A stretch of DNA of 64,000 nt, taken from Steromphala cineraria (taxonomy: Eukaryota > Mollusca > Gastropoda > Trochida > Trochidae). The stretch spans positions 1,302,001 to 1,366,000 of the forward strand of contig OU744730.1 in NCBI GenBank assembly GCA_916613615.1, read 5' to 3'. Position 1 is the first letter of the stretch, and each line of letters opens with the position of its first letter. Made by a program: the position numbers and the translations under genes. The notes beneath the pieces are model-generated. The model was not told the DNA's origin and made no database searches. It worked only from the letters and a program-made list of their open reading frames with translations. Of the stretch, positions 1 to 10,729 are shown piece after piece.

Positions 1-40
1 GTTGATATATTTGATATCAGAAGACACCAGGGTGAGATTT

Positions 41-327
41 TATTTATCATCCAACATCATTTTTCTTCACATTTGCATAAAAAATCTACATCTTTGAACA
101 CTGCATAGCTCTAAAACTCCTAAACCAGTGTTGTCATAGCATTGTGACGTCATGGTGTTAATGAGGCATTAACATTGTGCCGTCATTACTGATGATGCAA
201 AACGTCATGTTCCTTCTGATGACAGGGCGTTGTTCAAAATCTACTGTCAAAGCGATATCTCCGAGGAGATATCGCTTGATCTTCCACAAGCCATATCTCC
301 TGTGGAACCCAGTTTTGAATGATAAAT
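41..327. repeat. Palindrome-bearing MITE, copy 1
   Basis: Non-autonomous element with imperfect terminal inverted repeats: tttatcatccaa at the left and its complement ttgaatgataaa at the right. A near-duplicate lies at 9431-9708 in the same orientation. Inside, at 249-276, is a 28-bp palindrome centred on ctccgaggag, followed by a third, partial copy of the arm. It also contains one CRE-like TGACGTCA (145-152). The preceding 40 bp, starting gttgatatatttg, recur inverted at 9338-9376, so the true left end may lie at or before base 1. No coding capacity is seen. Confidence 0.75.
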
Positions 328-1187
328 TGGGTTAAACAATTGCACATAATTCTCAATAAATGAAGCTATGTTGTTTAAGAGGTACAATATGTAATCTTCC
401 TGTAAGAAATATTCAAATGCAAATCGTGAATAAAAATATTGGAAACAAAACTAGGTGAAATGATTTTGAATCTTTTTCAGTCACTGGTGACTATTAACAA
501 TTATTTTCTGATATCAAAATCAATATTGTGATGTCGTTTCCTCCAGATCTCATGGTGTTACTGGCCATTTCTAAAACAAACTCATTGTCAATATGATCTG
601 GTTTCTTGTTTATATTTTGCAGGATTTCTAGTTGTTGTAGACAGGCTGCAATACTTTGGATCTTGCTGGATAACCTGTCGACTCATGAATTAATGTCAAT
701 ACCATAGAAATCATATTTAATATTATTCCTGATGAGTGTTCCCTTAAATTAGCTCCAGTTTATGACTTAAAGCATTTTTTTTCATGTTTACCTTAAATTA
801 TTGACTTTTTATGTTGGCGGTACCTTCGTTTGAACCATATTTTCTCTTAAACATTGCAACTTTATTTTCATGTGATGATGATATTCTGGAAATGAAGGTC
901 AGCAGTACACTTTGTAGCCAAATATTCATGAATATTTCCATTAGTAAACTTATAATGGACTGAGGTTATGTTGTTACCAAAACTGAAATCGTTGTCATTT
1001 TTTATCCTCATTTTCGTGATTCATTCTCTTGGACTTGTGCTAATTTTATGATATACAGACAGACGAACATTATCCTTGTGCAATATATACACCTTAAAGC
1101 AAGATAAAAAATATATTTTGGTTTATATGCTTTGACTAAGTAAAAATGAGTGGATGTTACTAATAAAGGATGATATCTTTTCTCCAG
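328..1187. other. AT-rich non-coding stretch
   Basis: No open frame with family resemblance and no tandem repeat. It ends in a plausible branch and pyrimidine tract (atatcttttctccag) before the exon at 1188. It is probably intron, or upstream region, of the gene whose exons begin at 1188. Confidence 0.5.
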
Positions 1188-1397
1188 GGTCCTTGTTTAA
1201 GATGTCTGAAGATCCGTCCTCAAGTGACAGTGATGTTGAGTATCAAACATGTGACGAAGGGTCTTCAAGTGATGATGGACGAGATTACTACCATACAAGT
1301 GATGAAGATGAGGATGAGGAGTTGGATGTTTTGGCAGCAGCTCCTGTAGTCTCAGTGAAGAAGGAGTCACATCAGCTGTACACCAGCAACATCGCAG
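1188..1397 (+). CDS. Exon 1 seen of an unrecognised gene (acidic Ser/Asp-rich)
   Basis: The 210-nt exon lies between a good acceptor (tctccag|gg) and a weaker donor (cgcag|gtttgg). It has 70 codons, entered and left in phase 1. An ATG at 1202 with A at -3 could be the true start, making the first residues MSEDPSSSDSDVEY; otherwise an upstream exon feeds in. The segment is very acidic and Ser-rich: runs such as SSSDSD, GSSSDDGRD and SDEDEDEE, then a hydrophobic LAAAPVV and a KKES patch. Such segments are usually disordered and are often casein-kinase-2-like substrates; that is inference from composition only. It joins in frame to the exon at 1616. I do not recognise the protein family. Confidence 0.7.
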
Positions 1398-1615
1398 GTT
1401 TGGTTTCCTTAATATACAAACTTGTGAAGATTCATGAAGGTTCATTTTTGTTAATTTGACTAATTTGAGCTATTTCGTATCTCAATTTGATTGAGCTTAT
1501 ATTTTTTTATCATATTTGCAAATTTGCGTTTCAGTATCGTATGTAAAACTAAAAATATAACTAACTAAAATTTGATTATGTTAGTTGGTCTTTCTTTGAA
1601 TTTCAATGAAACCAG

Positions 1616-1882
1616 GAATCGACCAGCATGTGCAGCAGATTCTCGAATCGTGCAACCAACAAGAGCTAAACGCTCATCCTACATCGAGGTCAAGGCGAGA
1701 TGCGGACAAGTCGAATACACAAATAACGAGGTGTCACCAGGAAAAGAACACGTTGTCTGTAGCTAAGTCAAGGTTTCAAGAGGGCACATTAGCTGCGGCT
1801 GCTTCCATGTCGAGAGACCTAGTTCCAACATCGATGTCTAAAAAAGACCACGACACAATTGATTCATTTGGTGCAGCCAGAG
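1616..1882 (+). CDS. Exon 2 seen of the same unrecognised gene
   Basis: The 267-nt exon (89 codons) starts after aaaccag at 1615 and ends before a consensus donor gtatgt at 1883. Phase 1 on both sides matches the exons at 1188 and 11453 exactly: the last g at 1397 plus ga completes Gly, and the last g at 1882 plus ag completes Glu. The peptide is hydrophilic and basic, with IDQHVQQILESCNQQ near its start (probably helical) and TLAAAASMSRDLVPTSMSKK towards its end. No known domain is recognised. The intron between 1398 and 1615 is only 218 bp, the one short intron seen in this gene. Confidence 0.72.
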
Positions 1883-2542
1883 GTATGTAAAAGGTCTTTG
1901 TTATTGCGCTACGTGGTAAGGTAAAATTAGCATTTCAAACCTGTTGTCGAATATACTTAATTGTAATTCAAACACTTAACTAATAAATAAATAATTTCTT
2001 CAGATAGTATCTAATGGTCTCTATATCGTTACTCGGAATGACTTTTGTTTTGTGCTACTCCAATTATCAACAGCATATTCTATCTTTAAGTATATTGATT
2101 TATATTTTCTCCGGTTTCATTTTTAATCATCATGGGGAATGAATGGTTACAGAAGTCTATGACGTCGCAGTAGGGATCATTGTTCATGCGTCAACAATCA
2201 AATGTTAATATTTAACATTATCATTTATTATATGAATGGATCATATCCTTCTTTCCGATTGGCCCACTTGGTCACATGACAGCATTGACGTCAAGCAATG
2301 TCAACCTGTGTGAAGCGCGAGAGGTTGATATAACAATCCAAGCACCTCCCGTGGCTAAAAATAGATTTGAGAATTACGTCTTGAACTCCGTACATCACAT
2401 GTTACGCTGTTAATCAAGCAATAGGCATCGCTTCGTGACTGTGCTGAATTAGAGTTATATCCCTTATGGTTTTAGGCATATTAGAGTGATGTCCCTTATT
2501 TGCACAGAAGAAACGTGATTCAAGAACATGTTTCATATAATA
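1883..2542. other. Intronic AT-rich DNA
   Basis: Start of the 9.6-kb intron between the exons at 1616 and 11453. No gene seen. One CRE-like TGACGTCA half-variant (attgacgtcaag) sits near 2290. The sequence runs directly into the foldback element at 2543. Confidence 0.4.
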
Positions 2543-2691
2543 AAACAATCATAGACTTCTAGATTCGGTTGATCCAATGATTTGTCGACCTTGGACACGT
2601 GATATTCACCTCGGCTTTGCCTCGGTGAATATCACGTGCCCAAGGTCGACAAATCATTGGATCAACCTCACTTGAAGTCAATAATTGTTTA
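2543..2691. repeat. Foldback (hairpin) element
   Basis: The inner 2567-2667 is an almost perfect inverted repeat. Each arm runs from ggttgatccaatgatttg through gtcgaccttgg and cacgtgatattcacc, with a short GC-rich loop. The arms extend outward less perfectly to aaaacaatcatagactt on the left and its counterpart aagtcaataattgttt on the right. It would extrude as a stable cruciform or hairpin and has no coding capacity. The outer terminus (aaacaatyatagact) resembles that of the foldback inserted in the LINE near 33.5 kb. Confidence 0.8.
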
Positions 2692-5224
2692 ATATCTTAC
2701 AATACACCACGGTTATCAGGTCAATATCAGAGGTAGTTATTTTTAGATAACTGACTCCAGATCAACTGAGAGATAACCAACCTTTTGATAACCGACCTAT
2801 CGGTTCGATATGGTGAACATGTCTCGGCTACGCCTCGCCATCTTCACCGTATCACACCTCGAAATCAACTTACCCTCGGCTTACGGGTCTAAATGACCCT
2901 TTGTCTCTAACTGTGACTTTTGGTATTCTTTAGAATTTGTTTTGATTTTCAGATATATTATGTCTTTAGTTTACAATGCCATTCTAAAGAATATCAAAGG
3001 CCACAAGAACGGTAATAAAAGAAAACAAAACACAGAATAAACACTCTTTATTACAGAGAATCTTTGAAGTCATGTTCATATTACATGTCCATACTGCTTT
3101 CAATTCTTGCCATTTGGTTTCCTTTAAACATGCAAACTTTTACATTTATTTTAATTCAAACACTTCCCAACACAATCCTGTTGTTTGCGATAAAACTAAA
3201 ATGATTCAGCAAATTGCCCTCAGTATCTGTGCAAGTGTTCTCTTCAACCAATGTTCGAAATCCTTTATAGGAGGTCATTTGGAATGGTCCTTTTGAAATT
3301 ATACACAAGAAAGCCGACTTCAGTATCAGCAAACAATTAACTGCTATCATCCATAGCAGTTCTTGAAACAATCAAAGGTTTAACATTAAGGATACAAACA
3401 GTTTGATTTCAAGCGCTGAAAAAAACACATTTCCTTTTACATACATGCATTTTTTATATCATCACGGTTTCCCCGAAATAGTAACTTAAGTTTGGAAATG
3501 TCATTTCTAACCACAAGCACTTGAACACTGTTCATACATATTGACGTATCTTTAAAACTGTATACTCCAATAGCATACAAATTGACCCAATATTTAAAAC
3601 TTTTACTACTGGTATTTGAAATTATTTGAACAAAATGGGACGGGGGTATGTGAGCTCTGCTCGCATATACACTTGTTAAACATATATTGTAAAAAATGTT
3701 CACAATATATGTCAACGAGGAAGACAACATTTGTCTCTAATCCCTTATCCAAACATTTAAAAAACAACACCAATCACCACGCTGCTTTTTGTCTTCATGC
3801 GAACCCCTGAATCTATATTTTCCACATCGTGCGAATACCCCCCATGCATCAAGTGCTTGTGTTTCTAACATTAACTTTTGAATTAATCTTTTTATTGGTT
3901 AATTGACGATTGATAGTTTCACGTACACACGAAATTTACATACTAAACTGATCTCAAAGTCATAAATCTAGCTAATACCCAAATATTTCTGCATTTTATA
4001 TACACAATCATAAAAATCATTTATCAAGCAGAAAATGCCTGCAAATGGGACACGCTTCTTTTGATTCCTTGTAAACAAACAAATTTCCGAGGCTATTACA
4101 CGAAAAAAAAAAAAAAGTATACTTTGCGATCAATTTCACCTTAATTGCCTCCAGAAAAGACATCGAAACACCGGTAAATATATCTGTTTGACACCGGCCG
4201 CGTAGAGCACTCCATTGTCCAAACCTTCTTGAAACCATGTGCTTTAGGTTGTGTGCTGCATGTGAATGTTTAGGAGTTTCTTAGCAACTTGGCGTACAAG
4301 AAGTCCGTCCATCACAAGATGAAATAGACGACGTCCGTGCAGCCACACAATTTTTGACTAGTGACGGAATATTCACATTTGCCACCAAAAACAATTTTGT
4401 TAACGTCCGCTTATGATTTGTATCAAAATCATTAATTTACAGTTCAATGTGGCAATTGAAGGATGATAACTTGAGAAAAGAATGAAAACAGTTGGTTTTT
4501 GCCTTAGAACTGTCCTACCGACGATTTCGCCAGTATAATATCCAACTGCACATGGAACAGCATCTTCCTACACAAAGCATAAAACGCCAGTTTCTGAACT
4601 GTCAGTTTTATGGCTTGCTGCTGATCCTTAAGTTTTCTGTGCTTGCTCTCAAGCCTGTCGGAGCACTATAGCAGCACAGAAAAGTAAAGCCTCTGCAGCA
4701 GGGCATTTTAGGCTATGCGTAGGAGGATGGTGGAACAGGCGCAGTGTTAAAATGAAATTGATCCATTCCTCAGGAGTGGCGGTTAACCACGCTAGACACC
4801 ATTTTCACTTTTGAACTCCTTTTTAACAACCTTATATTCGACATCTATTGATATTTCCATTAAAAATGGAAAACAGTTTTAAAAATAACCATGTGGTGTA
4901 TATGAAATAATGACCTTGACCTCGTGAATATCTGTGATAACCATCGTGCGATCACTCAGTCAGCAATCATTATTTTAACCATACTATGGGGTGTTTTGCA
5001 TGTGTGATAGAGGCAAGGACACAGCTCCCCTATTGCTGCCTGGTCCGCAAATCCGTATCAATATCCGTCCGGGGTGCCTTTTGGTTAGAGTTATCTCCTT
5101 TTGCAACGTAACAACATTTTCTGCATAGATATAGTGAGCAGAGCGTAAATGTTTTATTAAAACGGCAAATGATTTAATATTCTAGTAATTTGAATAAATG
5201 GAGCTGCTCACAGTATCTTTCCAA
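2692..5224. other. Intronic non-coding DNA, no gene seen
   Basis: There are short chance open frames on both strands, with no recognisable domain. A second weak foldback (gataaccgacctatcggtt, tctcggctacgcctcg) occupies about 2775-2870. A small inverted repeat (ggtattctttagaat and its complement) spans 2930-3000. A 14-base A-run near 4105 may be a decayed retroposon tail. About 4600-4760 is slightly more GC-rich but gives no open frame or RNA-gene signature that I can identify. Confidence 0.4.
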
Positions 5225-5475
5225 ATAACATTAAAAAGGTATTAACTAGAGCAAATTCAGCACTAACAACACTCAGGTTGAAGTAACAAAATGTCTTGAT
5301 AAGAGGTGCAGCACTTGTCCTGTTATTATTGAAGGCAAAGATTTTAAATTAGAAACTTGGGAAGATTTTCAACTTAAACACTCAATTCATTGTAAATCTG
5401 TTTGCAATTCTTTGCCCCACTTACAATCTTACCTATATAGGACAAACAAGTAATTTACAAGCGCGAGGACGGGTT
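5225..5475 (+). pseudogene. Penelope-like element fragment: GIY-YIG endonuclease relic
   Basis: Read in the plus direction, one frame gives a cysteine-rich lead typical of Penelope endonuclease linkers (KCLDKRCSTCPVIIEG), followed by FQLKHSIHCKSV, which matches the family pattern F-x-I-x3-F-x-C-x-S-x-N. After a frameshift near 5430, the next frame reads TYIGQTSNLQARGRVHK. This corresponds to the YIG half of GIY-YIG with the conserved R and H downstream. In intact elements this domain follows the reverse transcriptase and nicks the target DNA. Here no reverse transcriptase precedes it and the frame is broken, so it is a dead 3' fragment. It directly abuts the recombinase end of the DIRS-like relic, which lies on the opposite strand. 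Confidence 0.6.
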
Positions 5476-5922
5476 CATAAAAAAACCAAGAAAAATGACC
5501 CTAATCTCTGACATCTTAAGATAAGCAAGCACTGGGCTTCTAAAACATTTTTCACTAAAGTATTATCTGTAGGGCTGGGTAAACCAACACTACAATGGGC
5601 ATGTCTCAAACCATAATAGGCCATCAACACAGGAGAGACTGAATCACTGACTTGCACTATAGACAATAAATAAATTGCACAATGTAGAGGTGATAAAGGT
5701 AATTCATCTGACATACAAAACTGTACTATTATTCTTTGCCCACCTTTTCCAAGTTGCATAGCCCATGCTGTATTTCTTTGCTCGACTCAGCCTTGACTGA
5801 GATATCAAACCAGGCAGCTCATAAGCGAGATCCCGAACATGGGAAGAGAGACAACCAATCTCCTGTCGATACACATTATTAAACACACCTGTAACATGAA
5901 CACGAACATTAACGAAAATCAA
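5476..5922 (-). pseudogene. Tyrosine recombinase, core-binding part only (DIRS-like element)
   Basis: From 5922 the minus strand encodes SQSRLSRAKKYSMGYATWKR, the helix pattern that opens the SAM-like DNA-binding domain of phage-integrase-type recombinases. A frameshift near 5730 joins ELPLSPLHCAIYLLSI and YYGLRHAHCSVGLPSPTDN, which match the second half of that domain in DIRS/Ngaro recombinases. The catalytic R...HxxR...Y domain is not found downstream; the sequence changes to the Penelope fragment at about 5475. In intact elements this enzyme integrates a circular cDNA without target-site duplication. Here it is truncated and frameshifted. Confidence 0.6.
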
Positions 5923-6002
5923 GCAACAGTGCTAACATGTTGAATTGCAAATCATGTTCCCCAAACAGACCCCCTTTTATCCTGCTAGCGACATAAGCTT
6001 CT

Positions 6003-7760
6003 TTAGACGTGGGCAGATACATACAGTCTTTCACTTGTGGTATGTATCTCTACTGTGGACACAGTAATGGCCAAAAAGCAGACGACTTCCATTGTGTACC
6101 ATTGTGTACCTACAGCTTCAGTTTCAGACATACATGTATATCTGATAACTCTGGGTATCAAACACACGGGGGGAACTATCCAATTCATGACTCCTTTCCA
6201 ACTCACAGTGAAACAGTCTATATCTGCACAACCTGGATTGCTGTAGCGCGAGTTAAAAGTTGGCAACTTTGCATTGTAGTATGAGACAAATCGATCAACA
6301 TGGTGTGGCCCCCATTTCTTGTCGACATTCTGAAACACCCCTTTGCTGACACCCCAATTGTCATGATCCACTAATCTAGTGAAATAATCAGCTTTGTCAT
6401 TATCATTGCGTGGTATCCACTGAATTTGCAAATCTATATTGCACTCAAAACAAAGTTTGAACACTTGGACCGCGATAGCCTGCAGATGTGTTTTCATGCT
6501 GCCTTTCTCAACAATGTTCACTACATTTTGATTGTCAGTAAACCACTTGATTTTCTCTTGCTTCAAAGTTGGCGCCAAACTTTTTAAGACCATATTTACT
6601 GCTTGGAGCTCACGCCATGTGGAACTATAGCTTCTTTCTTCTTTGGACCACTGACCATGTGACACAACATCATTTACGTCCACACAGTAACCACCATACC
6701 CAGTGTGACTAGCATCCGAATATAGCAGTTTTCTCGCACCTGCACACTGAATCAAACATCTTGAGGTATAACACCCAATATTGTCTAGCCAAAATTGTAA
6801 CTGCTGCCTACTAGTGCCTGAAAGCTTTACTTTACTGCTCCAAGATGTAGCCGAGACAATATCAACACTCAACGATCTGGTCATTAACTGGGCCAGGCCA
6901 CCTAGAACTAACTTCATAGAAATAATCTGGCCTACAACAGATGCTAAACACCTTACCGGTAGTGGCTTGAAACTCAAACTCTGAACATGACATATCGTTC
7001 TAGTAAGCTTGTCAACCTTTCTGATAGGTACGCTCAATAACATTGTCACTGTATCTATATGTAAGCCTAACCATTCCAGAGACTGTGAAGGAGACCATAA
7101 TGACTTCTCTACCTTTGGTACAAAACCAGATGCAATGATTTCATTCTTTACTACCATACCGACTGAAATAGTGTCCAAGTTCGAATCTCCTGCAAGTACA
7201 CCATCATCGAGAAATGTTACAATTCTATAGCCTTCCGCCCTCCATTTCTTAACAAGCTGTCTAGAAACCTTAGTAAATACATAAGGTGCTTAAGTCAATC
7301 CAAAAGGTAAAACCAAAAACTTGTAAAAATGTGACTTTCCAAATCTACATGTGTATCTGGCCAAGCAAAACCCAGAAATCCCGTATGAATTGGGACAATA
7401 TCGATGTGATGATATGCCGAATGCATATCAAATTTCACCAAATAGTCATTCTGCCGTATATAAAGCATGGCTGTTTTCCAGTCCTCATACTTCACACTAG
7501 TTTTCAACACAAAGTTATTCACTTTTGACAAATCAAGAATCAAGCGCTTCTTGCCCGAGGACTGCACTGATACTGATAATGGATTAACAACATCAGGGGG
7601 TGTATCACATTCAGTAATTAAGTTTTTCTTCTTCAGTTCATCAACTGCTTTTGTCACAAAACTTGCATGCTGCATTGCTGACTGGTTGTTTCTGCAAAAC
7701 ATATTAGGAGGTTTGCATACAAAATGAATTTTATAACCATTTTCTATGATATCTTACACA
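6003..7760 (-). pseudogene. Reverse transcriptase-RNase H of the DIRS-like element
   Basis: The RT starts near 7760 (NGYKIHFVCKPPN) and shows motif A region VKFDMHSAYHHIDI. A one-base shift near 7325 leads into LPFGLT, then TAA at 7290-7292, then APYVFTKV and the catalytic FLDDGVLAGD, the FLDD being the YxDD equivalent. RNase H follows at about 6340-6740, with its acidic residues in SDASHTGYGG, TWRELQAV, FTDNQNVV and NDNDKADYFTR. The C-terminal region (PHHVDRF, SRYSNPG, WIVPP) is the linker usually found between RNase H and the recombinase in DIRS/Ngaro elements. An uninterrupted frame of 391 codons (7178-6003) remains, but the RT upstream is broken, so the protein cannot be made whole. Confidence 0.85.
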
Positions 7761-7849
7761 AATTGGGAGGCACCAATGGCTTTCCAGAAAGCTTAACACT
7801 TACTTAGTCTACCTCTGACCAAAATCTCGGACATTCCTTGTTCATATTC

Positions 7850-8640
7850 AAACTAGCTATCAGTAAGGCTTTCAGTGTAAACATCATGTACCGTTTCATG
7901 ACTATTCTGAAAATCATACTTATCTGACACATCTTGTATCGGCTCACTGGCCCGACTGGCCTGTAATGGCTCCGACTGACGCTCCCTGACTTCCGGCACT
8001 GGCGTAGGGACAGTCCCTCTTGAAATGGCTGAACTCCCCACAGTAATAACATGCTCCAGTTCGCTGACCTCGGTTACGAAAGGGCTGATTAAAGCACTGC
8101 TGAGGACCGTTAGAGCCGCTGTTCACCTGCTGCACGGGACGACTAACTGTAGCACTTCTACCCGTACTTCGCCTTGCCTACGGAGAGAACTTAACACGCT
8201 TCTGACGTATCTTCCGCACAGCTCTCGTGTTAGCACGAAAAATCGCCCGATCATCATCAGAGTTGTCGGCGAGCTCGTTTGACACATATTGCCTCACTGT
8301 CTCCCATCCACCCTCGGACGAATCGGCAATCCGTATGTGTTTATTTCTCAATCTCAGTCTCTCACACTCAGTTTCTATCATGGACTCTGCGTCACCATAC
8401 ATCTCAGTGCGGATAGAAGAAAGCACATGCTGCATACATTGAATGGTCTCTGCGTTGAAGTTATACTGGATCTTATTGCTTTCCTTAGACCAAACATATT
8501 CTTTATCAGCTTTGAGCTTCTGAACATCGTTTGTTGTTCGATTAAAGTCTTAACGCAGTTATCTTCGAATCCAAGGCGGAATGTATTTCTTTTTGACTAT
8601 TCTCCAGTTTTTCCAAGATGGAGTCGATTTTCGCTTCCAT
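7850..8640 (-). pseudogene. gag-like ORF with CCHC zinc knuckle (DIRS-like element)
   Basis: A start codon at 8640 begins a charged, coiled-coil-like segment (MEAKIDSILEKLENSQKEI). The frame shifts near 8560 and continues to 8178 with the basic sequence VRKIRQKRVKF. After another shift, 8135-7944 carries a perfect retroviral-type knuckle CYYCGEFSHFKRDC (C-x2-C-x4-H-x4-C) in a Gln/Asn/Gly-rich context. In the family this protein packages element RNA. The frame breaks and the absence of a downstream continuous frame show decay. The CCHC is clear; naming it DIRS gag depends on the adjacent RT and recombinase. Confidence 0.7.
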
Positions 8641-9337
8641 GGTTACATAAGTCACTCATCAACTGGCCGTAGCTGCACGTGAAGCGAGAATGACCTATCA
8701 CAGCACACGCCACCCGTATATACCATCTAAACACGCCACCTATGAGCGTAGACTACTACTCTGTCTGGAGTTACATACCCTGGAGAAAGCAATTTCCTTC
8801 TAATTCATCCTTCAAACGAAGGAAATATCATAAAATACAACTTTGAGTCTTGAAACAAAAGAAACATTTTTTATAAAAACAATATTGTCCAACACTACAC
8901 AGTGCTATCTAAAACAGTTAGCTCACATAAGAAAGTGATTACGGTTGTGACGTATAATAATGCTTGTTGAATTACACCTCTCTGACCATCAACTGATTGA
9001 TAGGACAATACAGATTCGTCAATGCTGACTGACTCTATTATGTTCAGATTGCACAAACTAATATCTGAACACATTCACACACAAATGGCATAAAAAATAG
9101 TCTTCAGAAAAGATCGATATTATGTACCGTAATTTTATTTGACTGTACATTTAAAGAGGACATAAGTTTAAGTAATTATGACAAATGGAGGTGGTATGAA
9201 ATGCTTTACTTATCAAAAGTGAAACATTGATAATACTATAACTATAATATTTTATTGTTTTATTATAGAATATCATGGTGTCTGTCAAAAATTATGCTTT
9301 GTTTTCAGTTAAGATTTCAGGAAGGGAAGTAAATAGA
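8641..9337. other. Flank of the DIRS-like relic; no gene
   Basis: The first 150 bp, moderately GC-rich, probably form the untranslated leader of the minus-strand element. The rest is AT-rich, with no open frame or repeat that I can support. Confidence 0.35.
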
Positions 9338-9430
9338 GAATCTCACCCGAGTGTCTTCTGATATCAAATATATCAACACAAGTTGATAAAAGTAACAAAT
9401 ATCCGAGGCTTGCCGAGAGTGAGATTCTAT
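9338..9430. repeat. Head-to-head junction of two MITE left ends
   Basis: Bases 9338-9376 are a near-perfect inverted copy of bases 1-38 (gttgatatatttgatatcag and following). Three bases later a second left end begins in the opposite direction (gttgataaaagt) and runs into the MITE at 9431. The result is a divergent, palindrome-like junction. It shows that the MITE family has about 40-45 bp of left flank beyond the terminal repeat. Confidence 0.65.
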
Positions 9431-9708
9431 TTATCATCCAAAATCATTTTTCATCACATAAGTATGAAAAACTTACATTTTTGAACACTTCATAGCCCTA
9501 ATACTGATAAACCAGTGATGTCATAGCATTGTGACATCATTGTGGTAATGATGTCATAGCATTGTTGATGTAAAACGTCTGTGATATCATGTATTTTCTG
9601 ATTACAAGGCTTTGTTCAAAATCTACTGTCAAAGCGATATCTCCTAGGAGATATCGCTTGATCTTCCACAAGCGATATCTCCTGTGAAACACAGTTTTGG
9701 ATGATAAA
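9431..9708. repeat. Palindrome-bearing MITE, copy 2
   Basis: Complete copy with matching terminal inverted repeats (atttatcatccaaaa and ttttggatgataaa). Inside, at 9632-9659, is a perfect 28-bp palindrome centred on cctagg with arms aagcgatatctc and gagatatcgctt, followed by a third partial arm (agcgatatctcctgtg). It is about 80 percent similar by eye to the copy at 41-327. No coding capacity. Confidence 0.8.
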
Positions 9709-10729
9709 GAACATTCCCCAACTAGTTAAAATAAATCCTTGATTATATGGTATTTCATTTATCATATAATGCGTTATTTTGTATACTTGATATACTTTTA
9801 TATGTTGTGTTACCAGCAATGGTATCTTTTATATTTTGTGTTACCAGCAATGGTATCATGTTTTTATACGGTTTCACATAAGGCTTCGTATATTTGATTG
9901 GGATGTTAGCTGTTATTGCTCAAATGCTACTACTTTGAGTGAATGATGAATGTTGAAAGTGTATTTTTGTATATCAAATATGAAAATGAATTTCATTTCA
10001 CTTGATTATATTTTTTTATTTCAAATGATAAATATATCACTCTCATCCTTATCACGTTCAGAGACTTAGTTAAGTGTGGTTTATCGCAGCTCAGCGTATT
10101 AGTTCTTACTTAAGTGTAGTTATATGTTGAATAACTTACTTTAACACCAATTTTTAAAATGAAACCTATTTAGACGTAGTTTTAAAGATTGAAAATCGTA
10201 AGATGACATATAAACATCTACTTAATCATTCTTAAACGGAAATGAAACCGATGTAGTTCAGTGTTGTATAAGGTAGTATAACGTACGTACTAGAATGTAA
10301 CTAAACATGGAAGAACAGACTTCATACCTAACCAAATGTAGTTAACCCTAGTTAACAAGGACAAGGTTTAATACGTCTTAGTTTTGTCATAACTAGGTTT
10401 AACTACAGTGCAATACGTTCCCATTTACGACTCACTACGTCTAACTACATTTAACCACATTACTTGAAACGTACTTCAATAAAGCTTTTGAACTACGTTC
10501 TTCTCAAGTCTATGACTATGTTTTGAATACGGATTACCACGGAAAACTACGAACATCTAAGTTTAAGTACAATTTACTATGATAAGCTACGTAAGAGACG
10601 CAAGTGTGACTGGGGCTTACGGGTAAAAATTCCACATCTTAACTTACTCATAGTACTACGTTGACGTCTAGGAACACTTATATCGTAGGGTTCAACGTGT
10701 AAAGAATCTTTAAAGGGTCTCCAAATTCT
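9709..10729. other. Intronic DNA with scattered TAACTACG-like motifs
   Basis: No gene seen. From about 10060 to 10680 variants of taactac, gtagtta and acgtagtt recur many times on both strands without a clear period, suggesting an old, decayed satellite-like sequence. Confidence 0.35.

Larger units (their letters stand above)
5476..8640 (-). mobile_element. Degenerate DIRS-like (tyrosine-recombinase) retrotransposon
   Basis: Reading from 8640 down to 5476 the order is gag with a CCHC knuckle, reverse transcriptase, RNase H, a linker domain, then the N-terminal part of a tyrosine recombinase. This gag-RT-RH-YR order, with no aspartic protease or DDE integrase, is the DIRS/Ngaro plan. The copy is inactive: there are frameshifts near 8560, 8150, 7940 and 7325, an in-frame TAA at 7290-7292, and no visible recombinase catalytic domain before the Penelope fragment at 5475. 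I could not identify the inverted or split terminal repeats expected of the group. It lies antisense inside the intron of the gene with exons at 1616 and 11453. Confidence 0.75.

Noticed and set aside
4620..4760. GC-richer patch considered as a small RNA gene
   Set aside because: I could not fold a tRNA, snRNA or 5S-like structure or find internal promoter boxes.
7180..7195. tRNA B-box-like gttcgaatc
   Set aside because: It lies within the RT coding sequence, with no A box or cloverleaf around it.
6009..7230. Plus-strand frames across the retrotransposon
   Set aside because: Shadows of the minus-strand RNase H and RT, which carry the recognisable motifs.
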